From Pithys albifrons albifrons (lineage: Eukaryota; Chordata; Aves; Passeriformes; Thamnophilidae): 64,000 bases of DNA. The stretch is from contig NC_092471.1 of NCBI RefSeq assembly GCF_047495875.1, positions 15,273,001-15,337,000 on the forward strand, given 5' to 3'. This document shows positions 47,441 to 58,886 of this stretch, one piece after another; the first letter of the stretch is position 1; the number at the start of each line of letters is the position of its first letter. The notes below the pieces were generated by a model. That model saw only the letters and a list, made by a program, of their open reading frames with translations. It was not told where the DNA came from and made no database searches. The position numbers and the translations under genes were made by a program.

Positions 47441-50400
47441 TTAGGAAACAAGAACAAGGTGATATCATCTCCCAAAAAAATAAACAAATATCATTCAAAC
47501 AACAAACACAAAGTGTAGCATAGGTCTTCATAAAAGTGCTATCTGACCATATGTAGATGTCACTGATGTTTATTCCCCTCCACCCACACTTCATCTCACA
47601 CATGCACCATGGCAAATGGTGGTCCATGTCTTCTGCCCAGTGCCTAAACTCAGCTGATTGCAGTGAAACAAGTATCAAGATTTATTGTATAGGACAAAGG
47701 GAAAGTATTCTTTCTTTTAAATACCCAAATAACTCTATAGTGAAGTCAAGAAAAAGGTATACTACATTCCAAAGGATCTAAAAGGGAAATAAGGCTAAAC
47801 TCTGAAAATTATTTTTGGTTTGCTTGAGTTTAGCTACAAAGCCTCCAACTCAACATGTCACCCAATATATGGAATTTGTCATCAAGTTCAGCATATTATC
47901 AAAACATTCAGACTGATACAAATCTTACAAGTTCTGTAGCTTTTTACTCTGTAGACTACAGGAAAAATGGGTGAAATCAGAGGAATGTCAATATTCCTCC
48001 CAGCAGAAAATGATTATATTTTCTAGATAACATTCAGTTGTATTAAAAGATGTAAGACCAGCAAATTAATTTCACTTTCCCCAGCTTTTACTTACCAGGT
48101 GCACCCAACACTAATGTCACTATTGGTAGCAATAGTCACTCCTGAGTGTGCTTAGCATCTTTGTTTTCCAATGGGACAGGGACAGTATTTCCTCTGATAT
48201 TTTCTAGTAAAGTATAGGATGCAACACTCTGTCCCTATACAGTTCTGTATCTGTTTAGGGAGTTAAACAATGTCTCTTCTGCTAGAAAAATCTTCCTGAA
48301 TAATGGGAATCTTTTTCTGATTCATGAGATTTGAGTTTGAGATTAAATTACTTTCTTTAATTACCCCAAATTACCCCACTGAAAACAGTTTGTAACCAAA
48401 TTTGTTATCCTTCTGTCTACCTTTTCCTTTTTCCCGCTAAAGAATAATCATTCAAAACCTGAGGAAAATCTTTTCCTGTTCTAAATTGTTACAATAATGT
48501 GCAATTTAAAAAAAAAACATTTCCTTTTTATAAATATCAGGGTAATCACATTCAGAATGCATTTCTTCCTAGCATTACCCATGACAGAGAGAATACAAAC
48601 TCCTCATAAATTTTCTCTTTTTGCTGAAGTTCAGTCCAAAATTCTGCATGACAAATCATTGAGAACTGTCACTTTCTGAGTCAAAACGCAGTGTAGAGGG
48701 AAAATCAGGTTAATCCTTTTAGAAGAATGCTGGTCAGTATTTGCTGTTCATGTCACAAGTGTACTTGTTTCCATTAATTATGTTTCCTCCCTTGGTTAAG
48801 CATCATGACTGTAATTCTGCTATACATGGTATGTTTAACAAGCTTGCAATGTCTTTGCAGAGCATCACAAATGTCTCTTTCCCACTTGTACAGTTCACTA
48901 AGCACTCAGGTATAAAATAACTAACATGCAGTAGCTTCTGAAGTCACAGTTTTCCTTGAAAAGGAAGACTTCATATTTGACCTAGACTGCCTCTTTGCAC
49001 TTGGGATAATTCTACCTCTTCTTTTCCCATCTGTCATTCTGATGCTTCTCCCATTTACTGGACCTTATACTGTAGCAGAAGTCCATTTTTGTTGCTCTTG
49101 CTGAACAAAAAAACAATCTCAGTTTCCTTTTCCTAAGATTGAAAATGCATCACTGCTGTCTACATTTATAACATAGTGCTGCAGATTATAACCTTGGAAC
49201 ACTAAAACAAATGCAGTATTATGAAACACATCAGTTTATCCTTCCCAGTAAACAATATGAGATTTTCTTTACCAACATTGTCAGGTCAAAACTTTCCTTA
49301 GATGAAACATTCCTGGATGTATGCACAGAGACCAGAGAAACCAGATCTTTTTCACTTCACTCAAAATCACTACAGAAGAATAAAGCAATGTTTAAAAAAT
49401 AACACCATAAAGGGGACTTTCCTTCAAGTTTGAGGTAGAAAAATTTAGAGAGTACCTGAAGAGGAGCTCAGAATAAGAGTATCCATATTTTAATTCTTAT
49501 TCTGTTACTGCTTGAAAAGTAGTAAAAGAAGGCTGACTTTTCATGCATTTCTCAAATGCTCTGCCTGTAATTCTCTCCAATTTCAAAGCTACATTCAAGA
49601 CACTGATTTCCTTGGCTAAGCCTTAGGCTATCTAATAATAAAAACTGTAGTCTTAAAACAAGTTTTCATCATTAAGAATTTCCCAGAATGACAACTGAGA
49701 TCTTTCACGTAAAGATATATTGGAGTCCATGAGACATACAGATCTAAGGGATGTAACACAGAGACACTGAGCACACCTTCCAATAAAGAACAATCTCCAA
49801 ATGTATCCATTTTTCAAGTAGAAAGGCTTATTCTGAGGGCAGCAGGAAAGCCTAGAAAAAAGAGAGGCAGTGGAAGAACAAATGCAAAGGCAAGCTGTAA
49901 CATTTCATTCTATAAATGTAACCCCTTTTAAGAAAAACAGGGTTACTTAAACTATTTTCAAAGTCCATTCTGAGTTTATGCCGCACAGGAGAACTGGATA
50001 GAATTAAATAAGCATAAGACTAAATGTGCACAGGCTCAGAACAAAAAACACATTCCTTTTCTTGTGTTTCAGAACTGATATTGCTAAACAAGTTGCATCA
50101 GACTTACTACCCAAAATTACTGATTTCACCTTAGTTCTTCCTCTCAAGATGCATTTTTTTCTTGTTTTGGGACCCAGAAAAAAGGCTAAAGATAAATGGA
50201 AAGACTGCCACCAATGTCAATAAGCTGTGTAAAAGGCCATTAGCAAAGCCACCTTTCTGAAAAAAATTGAAAAAGAAATGCTTTTTCTGTATTTACTTCT
50301 GTTGTGCAAACTGTGTAAATACTTGCACTAATACTGTCATGAAAGTGAAGGAGCAGACAGAAGTGAAAAATTATACTTTGGGAACAACAAAATCTGCTCC

Positions 50401-50689
50401 TATCCCAAGAGCTGAGGCATCATGTAGATCACATTTAAATTTAATTGAAGAAAGAACTGCTAATGGTGATGGATGTTTGTGTTCATTCACATTAACTACC
50501 AGGAAGAAAGAAAGATTAAAAAAAAAAAAGTCAAAAAATTAGCTAATTTTAGGTTTGAAGAGAGGGAATCAATACAGTGAAAGAATCAGAATTACAAATC
50601 ACATTGTTCCCAATGCTTTGGTGCAGAGGAATATCAACCTTGACTGTAAATTCAGATGAGCAGGGATCAGCTCTGGGTTTAACAAGAGC
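47441..50689. other. Non-coding unique sequence, nothing recognised
   Basis: Open frames are at most 118 codons and overlap randomly. No RNA gene or transposon is recognised. A short near-palindrome lies at about 48117-48140. Confidence 0.65.
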
Positions 50690-51130
50690 TTAGGAAGGTA
50701 CCTCTCTATGTGAACAAATTCCTAGGGGCTCTAATGATGGAAACAGCAAAGCAGCAGCCCCAGCCACCACCCTCCCACCCCCCCACACACACAGCAGCAG
50801 GAGCTGGGCAGATTATTTTTGGTAAACAGAAGATTTATGCCCAGGAACAGTGAGGTTTGTGTGATTCTAAACAGCTTCATTACAGACCCTGCAGTGCTGC
50901 AGTGGCCAGCTCAGGAACCACAGAATGGCTCCCAGAGCCACAAAGCAATGCCATGGCCATCACTGCTGTCACTGACTGGCACCAACCTGGTCCTCGGTGC
51001 CAGCCACGTGTGGGACTGCAGACTGCACACCCAGACAACTATGTCTCACAGGGAAGGCTTTGAGAGGAAGATGTTGAGGTGCTGTAGCATGAAGGAACCT
51101 TTTTCACTGCTCCTTGAAAGAGAAGATTGA
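50690..51130. other. GC-richer patch, origin unknown
   Basis: This patch is compositionally distinct from its surroundings. It has a C/CA-rich low-complexity segment at 50750-50800 and an open frame of 103 codons (50819-51130 +) rich in Ser, Trp and His, with no known domain. It may be an unrecognised retroelement fragment or a regulatory region. Confidence 0.3.
50770..50784 (-). other. G-quadruplex motif with single-base loops
   Basis: The plus strand reads CCC-T-CCC-A-CCCCCCC, so the minus strand carries four G3 runs separated by one-base loops. Single-base loops are known to give the most stable parallel quadruplexes. A short (CA)n run follows. Confidence 0.75.
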
Positions 51131-51671
51131 ACTAAATAAGAATCTTGTATTTCAAAACAGAGAACACCCAGAGGGACTGGCAGAAGTACATAGGCACATA
51201 ACATTAAACATTTGGGGAGTTGAAAAGCTCTCTGAATTGGATATTGTCCACCAGTTTATTGATGAGGATGTCTCCTCTTTTGCCTTTTCACATGATAATA
51301 CCTAAGAATTAAAGCTGTCATGCAGAAATATGTCAGTTGCAGATGCTGTTTATTTTTTTTAAAAAAGTTATTATTCCAAATCTTCATAAGCTGATATGAG
51401 CTTGAAAAACAGTATTTCACAGGGCTCAATCAGCATTATCTTTTGCTTGCATAAGTGCTTCTTTCCTAGTAGGCAGCCTTCTCATTAGACTGGAATCTGA
51501 CTCAAAGGCCATCCTATATAAAGAAATAATTAGGTGCAAACCTGTTTATAGCTAAAGTTAACTATGATAAATGCTACTATTCATTACCTGGAAAAACAAT
51601 TTCCCAAAACACTGTGGATTAATTGATCCCCTATATTATAAATTTTAGTCAAAGAAAAAAGTAGTTTTCAT
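51131..51671. other. Non-coding unique sequence, nothing recognised
   Basis: A 63-codon frame at 51114-51305 (+) has no recognised homology. Nothing else is seen. Confidence 0.6.
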
Positions 51672-51728
51672 TAAAAAAAAACAACAAAACCAAAAACCAA
51701 ACCAAACCAAAAAACCCAAACAAACAAC
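51672..51728. repeat. A/C-rich tract (ACCAAACCAAA-type)
   Basis: A nine-base A run is followed by AACCAAACC-type units on the plus strand, the same class as the four tracts upstream. Confidence 0.92.
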
Positions 51729-51811
51729 ATTTTATCCTGGCTATCTAAAAAGCATCGTAATATTAAAAAAAAAAAAGATGCAGCAAGTTCAATCAAGCAG
51801 CAAAAATAAAA

Positions 51812-51835
51812 CATATATATATATATATATATATA
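51812..51835. repeat. (TA)n microsatellite
   Basis: About 11 uninterrupted AT dinucleotides between ACAT and AAATAA. It is likely length-polymorphic. Confidence 0.97.
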
Positions 51836-54449
51836 AATAACTATAAAAAGATTCAGTCAACAACGTGGTTGGATTTCCAGCAGTGACACCTTTGGCTGAA
51901 TTTCCCCCTCTGAGGCAGAATCCCAGGTGGTATAGAACATCTACAACACCTGCCAGACAGCAATAACAACCATTAGGCAAATGAAAAGCTTTGCTGAGAA
52001 TGTCAACCATTATAAAAGACCATTCATTTCTCTCTGCTCTCTTTTTGCCCATCAGTCACTCCTATGGCACTTGTCAGATGCCACCCTGCTCAGCAGCAAA
52101 TTCATATTTCCATTTTACTGCTTATGCCTTGCAAAAGTCTTTCCTTCCAATGTCTTTGACTTTTATTAACTGCAAAATAAAGACTGTAGTGCTTTCTGGA
52201 CTTGAGCCCATTATCATATTAGACCCCTGCATGTTTCCTTATAACAACAGTGAAGAAGTGAAGGAAGCTTTTTATGAATAGCAGTGCCTTGGCCTGTTTG
52301 ATTTTGTGATTTCACATACACAATTAATGTAGGTTGTAACTTTAACAGCAAGTAGAACATTGGACATTGTTTCCCTAAGTAGGAAAAAAAAACGGCTTTA
52401 TGGTCTCCAAGAACTTTAAACTTTTAATTTAGTTTTAATGATAGTTTCTACTGTAGCATCAAAGATACAGTGCCTGGGTATGTGGGTGTATTTGTTACAA
52501 ACTCAAATGCTGGTACTAGTGGGAGACTCTTGCAGATGACAGAGCTGTGTCTTATTTCTGTTGCTCAGGGTTTCCTGTTGCATATTACACATGAAACACA
52601 CACTTTCAAATGATCAGCAATCCTGAAGGCAAAAATGGTCAATATTTAGTTTTTTATTGTTTTTTTTTTTCTCATTGATATACTACTACTAACTACAGGT
52701 ATATCAGCATGAACCCAGTGGCAGCAAGTTTTCCTCCAGAATTGGAAGTTATTCATTAGGTGCATCTAATAATTAGTATAAACATCAGTAGGATGAAAAC
52801 AATATTGGCCATTGGTTTCCCCAAGAGGCTACAAATGGCATGGCTTATAAGTTGTCTCTGTAAGAACATGTTTATAGCATGAAGAATATTTAAACAATAT
52901 TGCACAAATTCGGTAATACTCACACAAGATTGATCAGATGTCCCTCACAAAAACATAGAGCACCATGTTATCACCACTTCTAGGTCATTGCAGTGTTGCA
53001 TTTCTCTTAAGGAATTCCATTTTGCTAGTAATCAAAACTCAGGAAGACAATTATTCTCTCCCACAAAACAACTGTGATTCAATAATGCACTTTTAAGCAC
53101 AAATTAAAGTTTTCATAATCTATTTACTGACAAAGAAAATTTCCCTGCTATGCATTTCTCTGGAAAGAGAAGAGTAACAGAAGTGGGCTTTAGCAGTGCA
53201 AAATTATGATCATTCTGCCTTAAGCAAAAGTCTAAAAATTGCCTTCAAAGTATGATGAATCCTTAACTGAAAAAAAAGAAGCAGAAATTAATGGATTGTA
53301 AAGATTCTTGATGGGATATGATATGAGACCTCTCTCTCATATAAGGAAAAATGCCATTGCACATTTAAACACTGATATTTGTTTTGAGACAATTGTTTCC
53401 TTTGAGGACTTAAAGCAAATATTTTGTCTTTTGCTGCTTCTATAATAAAGGCAAAATCTGCTTTCCAGTTTAAACTGGAGAAGTAGCAAGCCTCTCTTTA
53501 TAGAATTCATCTAGGTAATTGTCACTCAAGTTTCTGGGTGACAATGTCAGATTACCCAAAGCAATATTAGCCTTGGGCTATATCTATTATAACATGCTGT
53601 ATGTTCTATGTCTGTCTGTCTCTCCATTTATCTTTTCTGGAAAAATAAAATATATATTCTGTGCCACCAGTGCACAGAACATTCTCTTTGGTGACTGATG
53701 CTCCAGAGCACACAGTGATTGTATGATGTGTACTGTCCTCTGCTGAAAAAGGAAACCTTCCATGGGGAGCAGCAGCACAGAACTTGCCCCTTTGACTTTG
53801 TGGAAACACTTCAGTTTTAGTACCTCTATGCAGGACTGTAAAAATATTTTAGCAACAATATGAGGTATGTTTGGAAAACTTGAAAAAGCAAAAATGAAAT
53901 TCTCTTTCCCAAACTTTCTGATAAATGTTCCTCAATGTTATGAAAAATTCTGGAACATTCTTGTTCCTCCTTTCAGATTTCCAGGTTATTTGCTGTTACT
54001 GCTACTTGTGCTAATATAGCCCAAACATAGTGGATTCATCAAGATCCTGAACCTGGAGAAGTGAGAATGAAAATAAGCTGATAAAAAACTGTTGCAGGTT
54101 AAAACCACTTCAGTTATGATCCTGATTCACTGGAACTGACAAGGACATCTCCATCAACTTTCCCTTCAGGATTCCAGCAGTATGTTTAGTTTTGTTCATT
54201 AACTTTTGCTGAGGTTTGGTATTTTAGGGAATCAGAGCACAATACAGCAAGTCACATTTGTCTTCTTATATACATGTTCTTTTACCATTTCTCCTAAACT
54301 CCACCAGTAAAACTCCTTGTCATGGTTTAAAACAAAGAATCAGAGTTTAGAAGTCCATAGATCCTCAAGTTGTTATTGCTGAAGAAGGATTAGTACACAA
54401 CGATCTTTACAGAAATTCAAATGAAGGTTGTCTTGTACATGTATTATTA
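51836..54449. other. Non-coding unique sequence with small palindromes
   Basis: No gene. TCCAGTTTAAACTGGA at 53464-53479 is a perfect 16-bp palindrome. ATTGTCAC / GTGACAAT at 53518-53545 pair across a 12-base loop. T-runs are present near 52660. Confidence 0.65.
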
Positions 54450-54571
54450 TGTGTGTGTGTGTGTGTTGTGTGTGTACATATATATACATATGTACATATA
54501 TATATATATATACATACACACACACAGATATATATATATATATACACATACACACACATATACATCTATAT
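54450..54571. repeat. Compound (GT)n(TA)n(CA)n(TA)n(CA)n microsatellite
   Basis: Alternating purine-pyrimidine dinucleotide runs span about 120 bases: GT at 54451-54475, TA-rich to 54512, CA to 54526, TA to 54543, CA-rich to 54562. The GT-to-CA order makes it partly self-complementary, so hairpin/cruciform and Z-DNA forms are possible. Open frames across it are artefacts (Cys/Val/Tyr/Ile repeats). Confidence 0.97.
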
Positions 54572-57500
54572 GGCCATGTGGTGAAGGTCATTTGCTTTCC
54601 AGGTATATTTCAACAATTTTTTAAAATATATTCTACACCATTACCAGGAGTATCTCAAAGTTCAGTGCATCAGGAACACAAGAGGATGTTCTTTTTATTT
54701 ATAGGTATGAAACTGTATACTTTAATTCCAAATATGATCAATCTCCCTGGAAAGAAAGTACACTGTGTTTTTTTTAAGATCTTCTGGAGAACATAATTCT
54801 CACAGTAGGTGAAAGTGTAAATAAATATTCTTGCAAGTGATATATAAATTATTCCAAGTAAGCAGCAGTGTGTCAGTCAGATTTGATCAGATACTTTACA
54901 ACACCATCTTATGAAAAGAAAAAATGTTAGATTTGGGTCCAAATATGGAAATTTTAATGACTGACATTTGTGGAACTTTTGGGATCAATGAACCTTCTGT
55001 CATAAACTGAAGTAAAGTTTTTACTGCAGAACAGTGGAATTTTTTTCAGAGTTGTGCAGGTTATACATCTGATTTACATTAGGACCTGGAGAGCTCAACT
55101 GAAATCAGCCCTCGCTGGAAGAGGTGCTATATTTATATATAGTGAGAGATGCACAACTCCATTACCTGACTATCAAAATGACCCAAGTGCTAAAGGGAGG
55201 GGAAAAGATAAATGGTAGCCAAGGTCATGTGTAACTCCAGGCTCAGATACTGACTTAACACCTGGTTGACAATATTTCCTATACTGTCCTCTACCCTCTG
55301 GCAGCTAAATCCATTTTAAGAGAAATGGCATTACAAAGAATATTTATGCAAGTGTATATTCCTCCAGGAAACTCTTCTAACTTCAAGGATATAGGAAAAA
55401 AACTCCCACCTCACACAATACTCCAGAAGCAAACTGAACTATATATGGTCTTCAAAGCATATAAGAGTGAAGAAACTCAACATTTCCATATCCTATTGAG
55501 GTACATTTAAAAGCATATACAGAGTATCTGTATGAAACACACTAATGAAGGGTATTTGATACTGTAAGCAAATTACCTGATCATTCATTCTTCTTTCCTC
55601 TTAAATCCAGTAAAGGAGTATCTTACACAAATCTCTTATGGTACCAATACTACCTATTATTTTCAGTGAAAGTTATGAGATTGTACACTTTTTAAAAGAT
55701 TCTTGGACAATTTTTTTTACAGCTATAACGATTTAAATCAAGAGGTACTTAACTGGTATCTACAGAGCTGTTCAAATTTATGGAGACGACACTAAGAAGA
55801 ATTTGGTTCTCTGTTGCACAAAAAGTTTGAATATTTTTCCTCTGCAAAGTGCAGTTTAGATGATTACAGGTATTTCAGGGACACTGGTACAACATTCTGT
55901 ATGACAATTCTATCTAACTAGAAATAAATATGTTCTAGCATGTTGCTGTAGAATTGATCACTACTTTGTTGTGAATAGTCGTGTATTTATAGACAAAGAT
56001 GAGTGTTCCTTCTTAGGAATGCATCATTTCCAGATTAATGGGTAAATTGCTGTTGCTTGGAAATTAGCACACCTTGGTCTACTTCTAGAACAATATGAAT
56101 ATTCACAAATCAAACTGAAATGCTTTCATCTTTTCCAAATTCTTATATTACTATGTGGGGTTGTAAACCCCAATGTTTTAACTGTGTTTAAAAAAAAAAA
56201 AGGATCTATTTTCAATAAACAACATCAAGAAGCCTACTTTCATTTGTTTTAGCCTCTAAAAATTAATTCCTTCGGGTTTTTCCCAAAAAGTATAGGGACT
56301 AGGATCCTTAAAAAAAGAAAAAAGTTTTCACGTCATCACAAAGTGAGTCCATGACAAAAAACGAGATACAGCAATAATTTTTACAGTAGCTTTAAGTGGT
56401 GTCTTGAGAGCTGAACCTCACCTTAAGATTGTTGTTTGCCATTTCATCCATCATGGACATTACCCTTAAGTATGTTTCTACTTTTATTACTTAGAGTTGC
56501 TATGAAGTACCATGGAAACCAGGCATCAATGTGGTATTGAAAGCATCTACAGGTTTAACAGAAAAATTTGGTAATTAAAGAGAATCTGTGAAAACTGCTG
56601 TGTTTCTCTGATATGGGAGCTTTATTAAATAACAATTTCTGGATCATCAAGCAATTATACTATTCCTCCTGTTCTAAGAGAGAAAAGGACTAACGATTTA
56701 TCCAGTTTTAGAAGGGAGAGAAGACAAAGTTTATTTTTGATGTTAAGAAATCTGACAGTTGGGAATCAAGAAGAAAATGCCAAAAAACTCAGTGGAAGAG
56801 GCTCACCAGGATGGTGGGACAAACCTTCCCTGGTTTCTACAGTCAACTATAGGCAAGTTGTGTGTGGGTGGTGACAAGACATGCCATATTTAACTCTGAG
56901 GTCCCATGGTCAATACTTACATGGATAGACATGGAATAGACAATAACATAAGTCTCCAGCATTTGTGAGACCTAATTGACCCTAATGAAGCTGATATTAA
57001 ATAATAAACCACTCAATTTATCCTTGTGCTTTATCAAGAGACAGTTACACTACTCTCTCCTCCTAATTTCATATGTTCTGCAATTGCTTTGTCATCTGAT
57101 CTTTCAGGGTAGATAGTTGTTATTTAAATTAAGAGAGCTAACATAAATCCTGTATTTTCATTTTTCATAATATAGAGAAATTATGGAAAACACATACAAA
57201 GGAAAAACTGCTACTACTTGGCTCTTATCAAAAGCCCTTTAGAATACGATATAACTAATGAGGTATTGCCCTGAAATATCATGTAGATTACCATGCAGTA
57301 GACTGATTTTACTGCAATTTCCTACTAACAGCAAAATGCCTGCTAACTAAAGCAAGCTCAGTCTTGCCCTCCAGCATCTACAGCACAGTTTTCCTGTTCT
57401 GAGAACCAATAAAACTCGGTGTTTTTCTCTAACCAAAATGTAAGAGAAACATTTGAACAAGTCCTAACTTAGTGTTGAGTAAGTGAATGAAGGAAGGCTG

Positions 57501-58415
57501 AAAGCCAGTGCTGAATTTTTGGAGTAACAATTGCAAAACCTACAGGTTAGACAAAAAATTTTTGACTTCTAGGATATAAAAAAGTCTAAACTTTGTGGGG
57601 AAAAGCTGTATGTGCTTTTGTTTTTGCTTTTGGTGAGCAATATTCTTACCTTGGTATAACGTTTTTGATGCAATACACAATGGACTGTTGCATCTCTTAT
57701 GCACATGAATTGAAAACTGAAAAAAAGAGATAGAATTCCCCTCAAGAATTTTCTTTCCTCCAAAACTAGAACTGATGAGCGTTTTAAGTATTATGTAGAA
57801 AAATCAACTGACATGAAGGCTTTTAGTGATCTGCCCTGCAACAAGGCTTCCCAGAAGAAAAGAAGCAATCCATGGAAAAGGAAGACATTACTTTTCTGAA
57901 CAAAGATATTCCAACACTGCCTGAAAATATGTGCACTTTCTTTCATTTGAAAAACACTGAATTCAGGTCATAGAAACTAATTCCCAGTAATCAATTCCTG
58001 TGAAGGCAAAGCCTTCTCTAGCAGACTAACTTGGCCACTAATTTTAGGAAAATTGTATTAAAAAGGAGTCCAATGCATTTATGGACTTCCACCACTGACT
58101 CTTTTACACATGTTTGAAATAAGTCCTGCTGCTCCTGAATTTTGACTCTAACTGCAAATCTTTGTTTTCAGGCAGTCTTCCTCAAAGAAGGAACTATCTA
58201 TACAACCAGCACATCTGCCTGCCTCTGCTCACTATTTGAGACGTGCAACTTTCATAATGACTTTCATTTCTGCTCACCAATTTAGATCCAACGTAGAGAT
58301 GGCAAGTGTTTCAGACACACTTCAAATCCAGGAAGAATGCTGATAAGTTAGTAGGAGAAAAGCAGGAAAAGGTCAAGGAAAAAAGGGTGTATTTTTTCTG
58401 TCACTCACAAATGAA
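54572..58415. other. Non-coding unique sequence, nothing recognised
   Basis: No open frame is of interest (64 codons at most beyond the microsatellite), and no repeat family or RNA gene is recognised. Confidence 0.65.
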
Positions 58416-58886
58416 GTCACAGAAAAATTTAGGCTGGAAAAGACCTCTAAGATCATTCAGTCCAACCATTAACCCAGCACTGCTAAGTCCACCACTAAAC
58501 CATGTACCAAAGGCCCACATCCACATTTCTTTTAAGTATCTCTGGGGCTGGTGACTCCACCACCACCCTGAATGACCTGTTCCAATGCTTGACAACACTT
58601 CAGTGAAGAAATTTTCCTGATATCCAAAATAAACCCCTCCTGGTACAACTTCAAACCATTCCTATTGCTTTTCTCTGTGAGAAGAGCCTGACCCCCACCT
58701 GGCTGCAACCTCCTTTCAATTCTGGAGAGCAAGAAGGTCCTCTCGAGCCTCCTTTTCTCCAGGCTAAACAATCTCTATTCCCTCAGCCACTCCACTCCTC
58801 ATAGGACTTGTTCTCTAGACCCTTCTCTGGACACTCTCCAGTGGCTTAATAACTTTCTTGCAGTAATGGACCCAAAAATGGCCAGG
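58416..58886 (-). mobile_element. CR1 LINE, 5'-truncated 3' end
   Basis: The 3' end of a CR1 retrotransposon lies in minus orientation. The plus strand reads TTTAGGCTGGAAAAGACCTC, then GATCATTCAGTCCAACCATT, the conserved 3' UTR of a common avian CR1 subfamily. This runs into a reversed ORF2 end and stops near 58886 (GGACCCAAAAATGGCCAGG), where the copy is 5'-truncated. Relative to the family pattern, about 20 bases are missing near 58818-58825, at a repeated CCCTTC, which suggests a slippage deletion. The terminal 3' repeat beyond 58416 is degraded. Confidence 0.93.
58532..58771 (-). pseudogene. CR1 ORF2 C-terminal remnant
   Basis: A 79-codon minus-strand frame carries family-typical pieces: FSLEKRRLERTFLLSRIERR at its start, then GFILDIRKISS and a degraded GVTSPRDT end. 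In intact elements this is the tail following the reverse transcriptase domain. No endonuclease or polymerase domain is present and the frame is degraded, so it is not functional. It overlaps, in part, the same ORF2 region as the plus-strand copy at 13776-14304. Confidence 0.82.

Noticed and set aside
47322..47678. 118-codon minus-strand frame
   Set aside because: No recognisable domain, and it overlaps a 121-codon frame on the other strand.
51114..51305. 63-codon frame considered as a processed pseudogene
   Set aside because: No protein family recognised, no poly(A) tail next to it and no flanking duplication.
54373..54796. Cys/Val/Tyr/Ile-repeat frames resembling membrane peptides
   Set aside because: They are translations of the compound dinucleotide microsatellite.
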